Below are positions 26,001 through 41,000 of a DNA stretch of 64,000 nucleotides, piece by piece. The notes beneath the pieces are model-generated. The model did not search any database. It was not told the DNA's origin and was given only the letters and a program-made list of their open reading frames with translations. The stretch's first letter is position 1, and every line of letters starts with the position of its first letter. The stretch covers positions 51,372,079-51,436,078 of the forward strand of contig CM049309.1 of NCBI GenBank assembly GCA_026874595.1, written 5' to 3'. The position numbers and the translations under genes are program-made. The DNA is from Sipunculus nudus. Taxonomy: Eukaryota; Annelida; Sipuncula; Golfingiida; Sipunculidae.

Positions 26001-29000
26001 CATGTTTGAAATCATGTACATTTATTGTATGCTTAAGCATATTATTTATAGTGACATAGAAAGAATAAAGATTATATGCAAAATGTATCAGATATCAGTT
26101 GCAAACCATATAAGTTTGGCTTGGTGTGCTTTTTGTGAAACAATGTGACCAGATAGAAATCCTTGTTAGTTACTGTAGTATCCCTTTTATCCATATTATT
26201 TTCATTAAAAATTGTTTATATAAATTCTGTTTAACTTAACCAGACTGGATAATGGATATGTGAAATAAAGTACCCAATATAAAAACATTTTTTTCACAAA
26301 ATTGTCAGGAATTCTGTAGATATGATAGAATTTTATTTTTAATGGCTAATGAACATTAGGGCAGTTTGAAACCAGCTTGCCTGTAGTTTATCATGACTGG
26401 AACAATAATCTTTCATCTCCGTTTTTAGCTCATCTGACTGAAAGTCATCTGAGCTATAGCCATCACTCTGTCTGTTGTCCGTTTGTTTGTCTTTCTGTCT
26501 GTCCAATGACCAGGCACAATTTGTAACTGCCGGACCTAGAATCTTCTAACTTGAAATCTAGGGAGGTCCATGAAAAATTTCCTTGGAAACCTGAAATTAG
26601 GCCTCTGTTACCCATATCCTCCGAGCTATGCTTAAGTTGAATGGGTATACCACCTACAAAATTTGGCATTCAGATGATAAAATTCCTTCTGTTAACGTCT
26701 TCCTAGTCAGCTGAGCATCATGACCCCTGGGTCACTTGTTGCAGACACTGTTTCAAAATGGAACAGCCTCATTTGTTTTCAGAAAGCTTCTCCCCCTTCA
26801 TACTCCCTTTGTTTACTAACAACGGGCCTCGAATTCATTCTGTCTGGCTCTCTGACACTTTACAGCTTCTGCCCAGGCATCAGGTTTGATTGTCTGTGGG
26901 TACCTTTGATGTCTGTAGGCACAGTGTCTAAAAAAAACTGGTGAAAGAAAATGGCTCTGGTCTGTAGTGACCTACTCCGCCTGCTACAGAAAGTACTATT
27001 CACAAGGAATTTTTAAAATCAGACGTGATGTTGATAATCAAGGACTGTTGATTACCCACGTTCAGGTCTCTCTGTCCTCATGTCACAAAGTGTATATGTA
27101 ATACTGACCTAAAACTTCAGACTACAGAACACATTTTATATATTGATGTAGTGATATATTCTGTAAAATCTATTTATTATTTCAAACTCACTTAAATTGA
27201 TAAACCACTTATGTTAAAGTTTAATGGTTGCAATTTGAAGTTAAATTATTACTATAATATAAATCCTGCTGGTGCTGAACCTTGGTCAAGTCAGAGCTTT
27301 ATTGAAATCTGATTGGACTACAACACAACAGGGTATAACTGTAATTAGTAAACCTATTGATTATACTAGTATACTGAATAGTGATGAAGGGCAGGTTAAA
27401 TGCTCACCTTTGACCTACAGCTTTCTATGTTATTATATGAAAATTTATGTATATAATATTAAGGAGAATACATCTTGACTGCTTTCTCTAAAAGAAATGG
27501 TCCCTTCCAGATGTGTCCCATGAGCCGTCTCTGGTCCTTATCCTCAAGTGGGGTGGAGAGCTTACCCCAGCCGGAAAAACACAAGCAGAAGATCTCGGCA
27601 AAGCATTCCGCAATATGTACCCTGGTGGACAAGGTGTGTAGACCTGAATTAATTATAGTTCTCTGTGTATTATTTTACATATTACAGTGTTTTGTGTATA
27701 TATTCTGACAAATAACATATCAAAGAGTTTTTTCTTGCAAATAATAGTTCCAAATATTTTTGTGTAATGAATAACATTTCTCAATGCAATTTTTCACATA
27801 TATCAATGTCCAGATTCTTATCTTTTGATTAAGGATGTACAACATATTTTATTTCTAATAAAAATATGTAGAATATTATCTCACAGGTAATAGAGCACAG
27901 TTTATTTATTACCAAAAAAACTGTTCAGAATATCATCTCATAAGTAAAAGAGCACAGTATATTCATTACAAATAAAAATGTTCAGAATATTATCCTACAA
28001 GTAATAGTGCACAGTAATTATATTACATGTTATTGTGATCAGTGTGTTATCTTATGAATTTATAACATTGCTAAGTGTGTATTTTCTAGCAAATAACACT
28101 TCATTTTATCAGCTAATAAACAACAATGCACAATATAGTGATTATCTTACAAGAAACAAACAGTACAAGGTGTATTATCATGCAGATAACTGTGATATGT
28201 TACAAATAATAGCATAGTCTATCATCTTGCAAATAAGTCTAATATAGTTTATTATCTTACAAACAAGATCATTGTGCATTAACCGATAAATGCCATTTTG
28301 TTGTGTATTTATGTATTAACACATTTATTTCAATAAAGATATTGATTTATTATCATGCAATACAAGACCTTTAAATTTATTATTGCCACATGATTGCCAC
28401 ATGAAATGACAGGACTGCATGTCATAGTCCTATCAAGTCATCCAAAAGTAAATTTACTGTTTATTTACAGATATTGATTTTGTGATAATTAGTAGCAGCC
28501 AAAGGTCTGATGGAAAAGTGGATGATATACTGTGGTTGTCTTTTTGTTTGCTGTGGTTATTTTTTTTAGGGTTTCAAATTTGTGATATTCATGAGAGAGA
28601 AATTATCAAGAAAATGAAACCATGAATAAGAAGCTCCATTATCAAAAGCAAGTCAAAAGGGAAAAGATGATTATAAAATAAAAAATAAAAGATAATGTAT
28701 GTTACCTTTAAATCAGAGATTGCTGTAATAAATGATATCAGATCTTTCAGATTATCTGGAAATAGTTTCAACTCATTCAGTTTTTACTTGGGTCCTGCTT
28801 TAATTATTACAATTTTGCGTGCAAATTGTTTAATATAAATAATCTGTATAAATATGAATAATCTGTGAAAGTTAATCTTTTGTACTGCAACTCATACACA
28901 GCTCCTTAATTTGTTTTGGTACTTTCATGATCATGATAAACCAATTTAGAACTTTTCTTCTTTCATACTGGAAAATTATGAAAACCTCTTGCATTTTGTA

Positions 29001-32000
29001 TAAATACTGGTAACTAACAAATGAAACATGCTCTGGTAGGAATTTTATATAAGTCCATTATAATCACACATTAGAAAAGCAGTTGTGTAACAGTAACACA
29101 GGTAACTATTAATCTTTGGCTGTACAGCCTTGCTCGATCTTTATATGCGGGCCTCTGGCCAATATGTAAGGCAGTACCAAACAAGCTAGTTTATAATATT
29201 GTGTTTAATGGCCATGCATTTTATCAACACAATCAACCATGTACAGTCACTATTTTCAGGAAGTACTTAAGTGAAACACTTCAGCAATGCACAGCCTGGC
29301 ACCTTCACACATCCAGGGTCACAGCTTGTTGTCATTCACTCCTGGGCAGTGCATCATAGAGCACAGAGTGGGCACAGGAATTGTGAAGCTTGTTGATTTC
29401 ATTCTGTTGTGTTGCATCTCTGAGTACACTTATAGCCATGCTGATATGAGCTCACTGTGTTAAAATGTATAAGTAATATCACCCAAAACAGTCAGTGCAG
29501 TGTTGAAAAACAATCATGCTTTTCAGTTCCATGTTCCATGAATTTAGTCAAGTAAATTAAATCAAATGATTTATATTGAACAAACCTTGGCCCACGATAA
29601 TTGATGTTAACCTTGAATGATGTGTCATACCATGCATTCTGGGCCTGGTTCAGATCTTTGGAATTTGAAATATAGGTTCGAGGGCTGAGGAAGAGAAGTT
29701 CTTCAAGTATAAGTTTTCTATTTTCGGGGTAGGACGTACCCTTGTGGTTAAGGCATTGGACTTCTGAGCTGAAGGTCCCTGGTTCAAACCCCGCCGGTGC
29801 CTTGATGGCATAATGGTGTTATCTCCTTGAACCTGAGAGATTAGCTGTAATATCTTAACAACACGTAATGACTTCTGGATTATTCCTATAAATCAAGACA
29901 AACAAAACCTGAAATCCAAAAAGCTTAATAATAACATATCATTCTTGTCTCATGGATACATTCATCCTCATTCAATAGACAGTGCCACCAAAAGGCCATT
30001 GGCCCATCCTAAAAAAATAAAAAAAAATGTTTTCTGTTTTCAGCCAGACATACAGTTTACCAAAAGCTACAGCCTAAAATACATTTACCATCATAACTGT
30101 ACTACTAGTTCTATCAGTTTTGCATACAGACACACGAATAAGGGATTAATTAAGGTCACTGTAACCAGCATAATTAGCAACATTTTCATGTAACCTTTTA
30201 TAGTTTTAACCACCTGTTTAATCAGTTTTGCATACAGACACACAGGCACTATAACCTAATTCATTGTTACACTGTAGTGTACATCCTAAAATGCTGTAGG
30301 ACTAAAAGCATGATTTAGGTCTGTAAGATATAAATTCATTATTAACTTAACAGTAACAGAAAAAAATGTGTTACTATGCATGTTCAGGTCTGTGATTTCA
30401 TGAGACTTTCAACTGTTTTGGTGACCCATGGGTCATTTTGAAAGCTTAGATAGGGCAAGACATGAGACAGAATAATTTTTACAAGCTCAAACCTGTGCCT
30501 TTAACACTAGTTTGCTTGGCATTCACCAGAAAACGCAGCATCCAGGTGTGATGGTGGTGTGTTGACCTGCTTCGTTTGGCTCTAGGTAGTGCATGGCAGA
30601 TTGAACGTAGATGTATCTAATTTAACAGGTGACTATGGTTCCTCGCCCGGCCTAGGTCTCCTGCGTCTACACAGTACTTTCCGACATGATCTAAAGATCT
30701 ACGCATCTGACGAGGGCAGAGTACAGATGACTGCAGCGGCATTTGCCAAGGTACATCCTGTTCACTCCTTACAACAGTGACCCCTTACTTTGACCCCAGT
30801 TACTTAATGGAGAGCATAAAAATAAGGTCGTATAACATTGTTACAGTTTGTTAACATCAATGTTTGTTTTGAGTGATATTGGTTATTTTTCTCGTTAACT
30901 CCACATAGGCTATTATTCACATGAAGTTTTCCCAGCTGTAAACCAACACACTTATTGATGGTACTTGATTGATGATATGATAATCCTTTTCTTGACATCC
31001 CTCTCCATCATTGACAGTATGAGAGTAATAACCCCCCCCCCCCCCCACCCCCTATTCACCCACACACACATACCAGATATAACCAATAATCCAGAGAATC
31101 ATGACCTTTTGAACACTCACTTAGTGTCTGTTATTTGTAATACTGGTCTAAAGCTATAGGGTCCACAACATAAATTATACATCTGTGTGGTCCATTGATG
31201 GACAGTCTTTGAAAATTCTTGATAGAACCCCATCCCCCATCCCCAACACACACACTTCAGTACCTACTGGTATTACTCGACTGAGGAAACTTTAGTTAGT
31301 ATGGTTTATTGATTGTTTGAATATGAAGTCATGAAAAGCATATGAAAATTTTGTCTCACAAAAACTGCATGTATTTTACTTTACACTAAGGAAATAAATG
31401 ATATTGATGATGTTGTTGACTATGCTGATGAACATATTATTTTACAGGGGCTGCTTGCTCTTGAGGGTGAACTAACTCCTATTCTTGTCCAAATGGTGAA
31501 GAGTGCCAATATGAACGGTCTCCTTGACAACGATAATGAATCTGCAAAGTATCAAAACATGTAAGTGTTCAGTAAATGTTTCTGCCATTATTCTTGAAAT
31601 GAAAGCCACAAAAACATCCAAGGTTCAAGTTTGTACTTTTAAAATGCATTTATTTTTAGTCTGTGATATTTAGATGACTGTGTTATATCACTACAAACAC
31701 AATATATGCAGTTTGGGCCAAGAGTCAATGGTCTAGGCCACTATTTTTAGTTAAGGGTTATATAGATGTATATTTAGTGTACATAAATATATATGTAACA
31801 CATATGTATAAATTTTTAGACAAACTGTTTAAAAGAAGTTGCATTCTACCTCTCTTCTTTATTTTTTATTTTTAAAAAAAGGATTTTGGATATTTGGTGG
31901 CTTTCTGAATACCCTTCATGTATTGGTTAAATTTCCATAGATACAGCATTATACTAGTGTTCTTTGCTATCTATATTATCTATTTAGCACTCTTAGTCTT

Positions 32001-35000
32001 CTTAATACACTAACTGCTCTGTAGAATCCTTTTATTGTTTAGTCTCAGTGTTAGGCATCTTGCTCATTGTAATGGCCCTTGGCAAATTTAGACTTCATTC
32101 TTTCATATGATCGCTTAATGTTTTGTAAGCCCTCTTGTTGTAATGTATAGTGGACTTTGTTCATATACTCTCCAAATATTGCTGCAAAGTGATTGTTGTT
32201 TCTGTTCTTTTTAGCCAAGATAATTATACAATAATAGAATACAGTTTACAGTTTAACAATACTGTTAAGCCATCCACACACACAGCCTTGTCCCAGTATC
32301 AAAAATACACTGCAAGCAGATATTTAAAATGTTTTGAAAAGATAACAGTTTTGAATGCCATGGGAAAAACATGTCAGTATATAGCTTGTGAATGTATTTT
32401 TCAAGTGCATATAAATTAGTATTTGACGGTTTCATTTTATTTTAACAAATCATCATCAGTGGATCTGCATGTTGATGATACCTATGGTTAAGGTTTTACT
32501 CATAAATGCCTGTATAAAGACAGTGACAAGATTTTGCACGTTGTCAGATTTCTTTTAGGTTCATAATCAAGGGTTTTGTTGGCTGATAGAAGTGACGTTT
32601 ACTTTAGATAAGTTGGCCAATAAAATTAATGAGATACCAGGTTATTTATGCCATAAATAATTGTAAGAAATTAATGACATATCCAGCTAGTGTGTTTGTG
32701 TTACTTTGATTCAAAAGTTAGGATGAGATTTGTGATATTTAAACTAGGAATAACAGCTGAAAGTTACATTTCCATATCTCTGCATTAATCCACCATCCTT
32801 ACAGTGTGTTAACCTACACAGCATCCACTTAAATATCATTATACTTTCCCAATATTTTTTATCATAACATCAGCCCTGTTCCACTCACCATACCATCATT
32901 TATATTAATGCACCATCAGTCTTTAGCACATGATCATTTACATGCCAGAGTTTTCCCTAAAACCCATTCTCATGTTTAGTGACTACTAATATAGTGGGCG
33001 TAGGTATCTCCCAGGTACAGTGATCACATGCAGTCAATAACTGTAGAAAGGGAGTTGCTGAAAGCAGGGACCACTGTATATGATATGATAGCCTAATTTA
33101 GTTGGACTCTTTTATTAGGCCCTGCCATACATTCTGTTGCCCGTGCAGTAATAGTTTCTGAAGGATAAGAGGAATAGCCTCTTTTAGACACCATTAAACT
33201 TGTGTTTCATTCTTAAACATTTAAAAAAGTTGATGCTTATTATGAAAAAGTTCTTCATCTCTTTACTAGTGGAATATCAGTGTGGATGAGTGTTTAGTAG
33301 GGACGGGAAAGAACATTGTCACATACATTTACACATGAATACTTTACTTGGAGCAACAATTAAACAAGTGACAAGCAGTATGTTGTTACATTTTGTATAA
33401 ACTGGCCTGCTTTAAAGACTGGCACTGGTAAGGGATAATTCATTGCTACACCTGATATAAGGACAAAGTTATACTGGAGAAACTTGCACCTTCTTGTGAT
33501 CAGATTTTATGACAGGGGCTGATAATATAAAACGTCAGATGTTTTAGGGCTAGCTCAGGGACAGATGGTGGATTACTGGGATACAGGAATGTAGCTTAAG
33601 CCTGCTGTTATTATTAACATCAACAAACTAGCCGTGATTAATAGTAAAGCGGAATGGCTTATGTATGTCTCTAGTGACTGGTCAGTGTGGACCAACCAAA
33701 CGAAGTGCATCACACATCGTCACCAGACCTACATGTCAACCAGATTTGGGTACTGTTACTATGTCCTGTAGTGTTGCCGTGACGTTTGTATGGTTTCATA
33801 GCATGTACCATTGGTCTTGGCCGGGAGCTGTTTATACTAATATTTCATTAACTATTACCACCATCGTACCCTTCCACCAGAGGTCATTTTTTTCAACTTA
33901 AACAGACCTCTTCCAGTAAAGAATTGTGGGGATGTCCAAAACTACTTGTCTCAACTGTCAAACTTCAGAATCAACATTTTAAGGAAACAACTTCTGTCTA
34001 CATTTCATGTATGCATGCTGAGAAAATATTACTTCAGTGTGCATTCAGTGTGCATTACCCACAATCCCTAAGCAGCAGATGCATCCTCATGTGATTGTGA
34101 TTCTGTGCAGTGTGCCCCCCCCCCCCCCATGATGAGCACATATGGTTTGTTTTTTTAGGAGGCACCTTCAAATATAGATAAGTGAATGTTGCCCAACTAC
34201 ATGTAAATACCTGTGCATGTGTTAGCTGTTTATTTCAGGTGGTATGATGTTTCATGGATCAAACAGAGACTTTGAAAAGAGAAAAAAATAATAATGGGCT
34301 TATGATATAGTATACTTCTGTAAACAAAATTAAACCTTTTTTTCTTGCAAAATGTTTATATTTATATCAAGGATCTGAATCTGAGTGGGTTTACCTAGGG
34401 TTATAGAGTGAATTAGAGATTGGTCTATCAGTGATGAAATGATTATGAAAGAATGCCATAGAAGGATTGGACATTTGGTTAAAGTAAGATGGTGGGCATC
34501 ACACTTTAATTTCAGAGCTCAAATTGTGTGGATATGTATGCCTACTGAAATAGCAGATCAAATTGATATAAATTACTTCATTAAATAGGATGGTAAAAGC
34601 AGTAAAGAACAAATAGATCCTTTGGTTTAATAATTAATAAATAATATATGTAATAGCAACCAATTGACATGTGTATTTATTAATAGATCATTAAATAAAT
34701 AAGATACAGGTAGCAGCTAGTAAACTGTCATATGTAAGAAGCAAGCAAACCCTTTGGTTCATTTATTGTTTACACCTTGTGTTTTCCACTTCCTACATTT
34801 GCATATAAATGTACCGTTAGATATATTCTAGGGTTAGGTACAGTCTAAATTCACCTTGATAATTTTGTATCACAACTGAGGAAAGTTACTGCTAATAAGT
34901 GCAGCTTGTGTTACTTACAGCAGCCTTTTATACCATTCAAATTTGTTTCTCCTCATTACTGTCCTTGTTTCTGTCATAAAGACTAAAATACCATTTAAAA

Positions 35001-38000
35001 TAGATATATAATAACACATCTGTTTGAGTATGATTAAGCAAATACCTATTTATTTAAAGTTTTGAGCAGCTTTTAAAATCAAGTGCCTGTAAATGGGAAG
35101 ATTTCTATGGCATAGGCATAGGCAAGTTAAACATGGCCACTGGGTAGTAAGATGGTAAATAACCCTTTGTAATGATACCTGAGTAGCTTCATTTTCAGGA
35201 GTTCTGTTGAATCAGCAATATGTCACAAATTTGAAACTTAAGAATGTTAAGCCAAGCAGTAAACTCTGTTTCATGGTCAGGTCTCTTCCAGTTGTTACCT
35301 CTGTTTCAAAATATTTCAAGAATTATGTTTAAATTTCCCTCACATATATACACATACACCAGCAGAACACAAAACCCTAGTTCTGATTACTTATTTATGA
35401 TAGCACACTGTTGGGTCTGCTGTATTTGATTTGAAGAACTTCAGTAAGGTGTGAAGCTGATTTTGCTTGTAATGCATTGTCTGTGAAAATGGACACGCTT
35501 GTGTATGTATGGGGTGGAGTGAAAGTTTAGTTTATCTCTTTTTTAAGACTTGGTTTCATTTAGATTAACTCAGCTGTAAACTAGTTGCATGTTCTGAAGA
35601 GTGCATGCTTTGGACTTGTCTAAGTGTTTGGAAAATTTCATTATGTTGAAACCTGATATTATATTTATGTTTCCTGTCTATGCTTTCAGTTCGGAGGAGC
35701 TGATAAGCCTAGCCCTTGATACTAGTCATGTGGCGCCATATGTGCGACATTACATGGAGAGCCTGGGGTCTGTCCCAATTTTTTTTATCCTCTTTACTGT
35801 AGAAATCCTCAAGGTTACTTTAAAACATGGCTCAAAGAACATCTCTTCATTGTTTCTTGCATCTGGTAAACTTGTGCCACTATGCTGAAGCTCAGTTATG
35901 TGCAGAACCTAGATACCATCACCATAACCTAAAACATATTTGCCTAAAGCCTAATGAATGCTTAGCTATCTGTGTCCTTTGTTCTTAGTTCTGTTGGTTT
36001 TATTTAAGGAAGTGTGTAAATTGTATGTAATACACATTTAGATTACATAAAATTTAATGACGTCAAAATTGATTGTACCTGATTTAAATTTTAAAGTTTA
36101 ATTTGGCTTGTTTGATAACTTTAGCAGAACAGTTGTTATTCAGCATTGATAAGCTTTTTCTACATAAAGTGTTAGGTTTAGCCTATCCGATAATTCAGTC
36201 TTTCCATGCTTTTTCAAATCTTACTTCAGTAAACCTATCAAAAGTAAAGAAAGATATCGGTGGCTTTTGTCTTATTTCAGAAGGGTTATAGGCAATGTCT
36301 TGTGGACATGTGTCATGTGACAAGTTCTCTTGTTAGAACTTTGTCTCATGGACATCTGTCATGTGAGCAACTGTCTCATGGACAGTTGGGCATTTCTCTG
36401 TACACTGAGACTTAACTCATGCAGTGAGCTCATACTGAATCTTGAACTTGTTGGGAATAAGATACTTTTCTCTCGTTCTTGAAGCTATCATTTGTAGTAT
36501 GTTGACCTAATGTGGTGGTTGGTATCAATCTTAAAGTGTGCTTCTTGCATGGTGGCCAGGAGAAACAATTACATAGAGTGTGTCATGATAACAGTTTATG
36601 ACAGATTTCTCTGTAAATGACCAGTTCTTATTTTACTTCATCTCATTATTTGCTGTTATAATTGATATATTCTAGCATTTATTCCAATGATAAAAATCTA
36701 TGAATTTCCATCAAGAAAATAAACCTTTCTTTCCTAACATGCACACCTGGACTTGGTCAAAATATGAAAAGCATGTGTCTTTTTAAATTTTCAAACATTC
36801 TGATCAAAGTTATATATTTTTCCATCCACTTAAAAATTTGTTCTAGTGTATGTTCTTTGAGACATGTTATCAGCAATTTGACAACAATCAAAAGTTTTTC
36901 ATGAAATTGCCAGTCACGGGTATGTGATCAAAACAGCCTGTGTAAATCATGACATTTCAAATGAACATGCACGGTGGTTTGTTGGTAATGCAGTGCTGCC
37001 ACTTTATTCTCTTATTAAAGTATTATACATTTTTTTTCAGAAAACATTGTCTCTTTATTTTTCATAAGTTTTTCAAGTGTTAATACTTTTAGCTGAGGTG
37101 ACTGTCAGTCATCTGAGCTGTAGTGATGGTCCTGTGTCTGTTGGCAGTCCCTTAACAGGGCATGCTTTCAAACCGTTGGACCTACTGATCAGAAAATCAA
37201 AATACATTTAGATGTTCCTAAGTTCTCCTACCAAACCAAAAATGGGTCACTATGACTTTGTTCATTCAAGAAATTAAGGGGAAACCTCTGTTTTCCATTA
37301 GATTCAGGACTATTGTTACACTTCCAGAATGTCTAATATCAAAACCTCTGGAGTTGTTTTGTTTTTATTTGGCATAGCTATTCCTCTATATGTTTTCTTT
37401 AAAATTCTCAGAAATATTTTCTGTATTGCATTATTTGTAAGAGTAATGGGCCTGAACATAATGTATTTAGTCAAAATACCAGGAAATATATTTACCCTTT
37501 TTCCATGGTAACTGTTGAATCTAGAGAGCCTTTTTTCAAGCATGTAACTTTATTTTATGAACATTTAACTATATACCAGAAATATGATCAGAATTTTCTA
37601 TTTTATCTTTAAAGTTATTTGCAAAAATTTATGAATCAGTACATTAAATTTTGCCAAATTTGACCATGGCACATTTTCCCCTGTAAACTGTTGATTTAAT
37701 TTTCATAGCATATACACATAAGGATTTGATCTTTCAAAATCTGCAATTTCAAAGGAATTGATCAAAAAGAGTAGCTTTTATTCATGTTTTTAGACAGGCC
37801 TAGTACATGGGTCTGCAGTGAGTGATGCAGCCCTCAAATAGGTAATGTAACTTCACTCCAGGTAGCTCCCTTGGTCCAGCTCAGCTAGGTTTCTCCTGAA
37901 GGGATCAGTCCTTTCTGTCGCACCTGCCAATCCATCTGTCAATTTTATATATGCAACACAGTATCTCTTAACTTTTCCTGGTTCTTTTATGGCTACATGT

Positions 38001-41000
38001 CAGAGTATAAGTTTTGCAATCATATATTTAGTACTTAATTCTAACCAAACAGGAGGGCAATTTCCTCTAAGTTTTTCAAATGCTTACACATATAAAAAAA
38101 ATAACAATAGAAATAAGGATATTTTGCTAATTTTACAAAAGTCAGCTGAGTGCTGTGACCCATGGGTCCTTTGTTTTGTTTTTAGACTTTTTTGCTCATA
38201 TCTTCATCTTGTGCTTCAATCCCCAATAAAACCTGATATATATAAAACCTGAAGTCTGTTTAGCAACATTGAATATATAAATAACAGCAAAATATTGCAA
38301 AAAAATTAAAAAATAAATTCATTCTGTCCTTAATTCATACAAAATGTTGTACATTTTGCTAAAATCAAGAGTGGCAGTGTTGATAATGACATATTCTGAA
38401 TGATGCACTATATATACGGCACACACCCAAATGTATAAACCATTGCTTCACCACATTCCATAAGCCTAAACATTTAAATATCTTATAGTTGTGTATTTTA
38501 CTTCTAAAATTGTTTCCAGCAGAAGATATCTTAATATAACAATACTGTCTGGTTTTCATATATAACAAGCTCACCTGGTACTGTTTCCATTACATATATA
38601 TGAGCCTTAGGTCAGTCTGTTGTCAGCATACCCGGCAATGGATGGACAGATTTTCATAAACGTTTCATACATGCCTGTTGAATTGCTAGCTACTGTTTTG
38701 CTTGGTGGAGGTGCTGTTTCCAAAAACTTGCAAAGATTTGGTTGTATTCTTTCAAGACTAAGACATCTCCAACTTGGTGATTCTATTTTTGGACTAAGAA
38801 ATCATAAGAGCCATTTTAGAGACTAAGTCTCAATTCTTATAGTAATGCCAGCAAAGTGTTTTGCATTTCAGGTTAAAAAAATATTATAGAGTCCCCTTGT
38901 GTAGTCATTGCAAATTTAGAATATATTTGAATGGCCACACAATGAATACTTAACAAAGCATATCAAAATCACTATTTAGTCCTTCAAAGCTTATGCCATT
39001 GATAATCATTCCACTGCTTAATTTTATAGAGAGCATGTCTTTATTAAAAGTGTTTTGGTGAAGTGTCTACTACCTCCCACTTGACCTCTGTTAAAAAATA
39101 TATGTATCTTTAAAACAGCTGCAGCTATCATTACAAAATTTTGCAGACATTTATTTTGTGGTAATTATTTAAAAACTCAGCTCGTAGTTGTGCCATCTTT
39201 GTTGACCTACTTTCTGTGAGTCTAAATTATCTATTATTTAAATTTATCTAATATTATTATATATCCCAGAAAGATATAATTAGCCAGAAATATTAACACT
39301 TCAATTTTCTGCCATGGCTAAATTTCCTGTTAAGCAGGGGAATATAATGAGGATGGGTTGTTGAGAATTTAATTCAAAGTGTTGTCTTTGTAGAACTTTT
39401 AAATCCCTCATTGCAGAATTTTATGATTATTTGTTTACAAACATATTGTAAGATATGTATATGTAACCGAGTATCTCCTGCAATTGACATTTTCAAATTT
39501 TACAGGTATTGGTTATGAAACTGGACTGCTAAGCTTTAAATAGTTCTAGCTTCATTGCACCACAGCTTAATTTTTTTTTCATTTTTACCCATAGCAGACA
39601 TGTCTTGCACAGTTTCATGCAGACAGGAAATGTAAGACCTCTCAATTTACTTTGATTTAATTTAAATTATATCTGAAGTTTCATTGTAGTCCTCCTGAAA
39701 TGTAACAAGCTAGGAAACCAGTCATTATTCTGGCTGTGTTACCTTTTATACTAAATAGCTTCCCTATCAAAGCAATAAATTATCAAGACATATTGTAGTA
39801 TTTGAAGCTAATTCAGATAGTTATAAACTGGAGCCCTCTTTAACTTAGTTACCATAAAACAAGATAGTTTCATGAAAATGATAATGCAGGTGAAATTTTG
39901 CCAAAATATGGAAAATCCTCTGACTATACCATTTATGCTCTAGTGCTTGTCTAAGTTTTGAATTAAATTGTTTGCAGAAATATTGTTATTGTAATATTCA
40001 ATTTGAATTCATATGAAACTTGCCCTGGCCAGTTTGCAAATAAAATTACATCTTGCAAGAAATGTGATTTATGCAATTCTTTATTTTTTATGGAAAAGAT
40101 TGAATAGTGTGAGGTTTTGCTTACAGGAAATCATGCACTTAGGTCGTAAAATACCAACAGTTAATTGGTTTAAACATTTCTTGTGTGTAGGGCATATGGA
40201 TGGTCCTGGAACCCCTGGCATTACTTACCAGAAAGGTTTGTGCGGGGCTGATAGACATGTCAACTGAATTAGGATTTACATATTTAAGCAGAGGGTATAG
40301 TGGTTGGTACATGCAGGTGGAGGGATTTGATACAGCAGGTGGATATATTAGGTCCTATGGTTTTATGGAAGACAATTTTACATGTTTAAGTAGGTGGCTT
40401 GTGCACGCAGGTGGATTGATTTGGGACTGTGTGTGACATGCAGGTGGATTAATTAAAGCCTCATGGTTTTATGTTAGACGGTTATTACATACAGCTGGAT
40501 ATAAGGGATGGTATTTTCTCTATGTAGAATAGATAGATGGATTTTTATTGAATTTCTAATCTAAAAGGTATATTTTGATGCCATGTATATAAAGGGTTTC
40601 ATGTTTTTAAGATCACATGGTCTTATTTAGGTTTCCTGTTTAGATAAAACTAGATAAGACATGTAAAAACTCAGGAATTCTTGCCACTTTTGGACAACTA
40701 TAGTACTAAATTTGTCATGAAAATTTCCTTCTTTTGAGGATTTTTTCTTTCAATTAAGTGAATATTTACTTTAATCTGTGGATAAAATATCTTTTATAGT
40801 TATTATTTTATAGTTTTTATAATACAGTTTGGGCCAAGTGTCAGTAAGTCAGAATGCCCCTCAAACTTTTCCTCATCTTATTTTGTATATGTGAGGATAT
40901 AAGATACTTGAACTCTCATTTATTTTTTCAGGGAGATGGAAAAATAAATTATGCTGTCAGGTTTTTCATTACCAACAAACTGCCCTTTGATGCCCTGGTG

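Noticed and set aside
29735..29803. tRNA gene
   Set aside because: A and B boxes are present, but I could not draw the full cloverleaf and a non-tRNA tail follows, so a SINE fits better.
33665..33901. 78-codon frame with several Trp and Thr
   Set aside because: No splice signals in phase with PPIP5K and no similarity recognised; it runs into a family C repeat.
38620..38826. 68-codon frame [10 protein letters not shown]...
   Set aside because: The surrounding words (gtcagcatacc, atggatggacagattttcat) look like dispersed repeat sequence, and no domain is visible.
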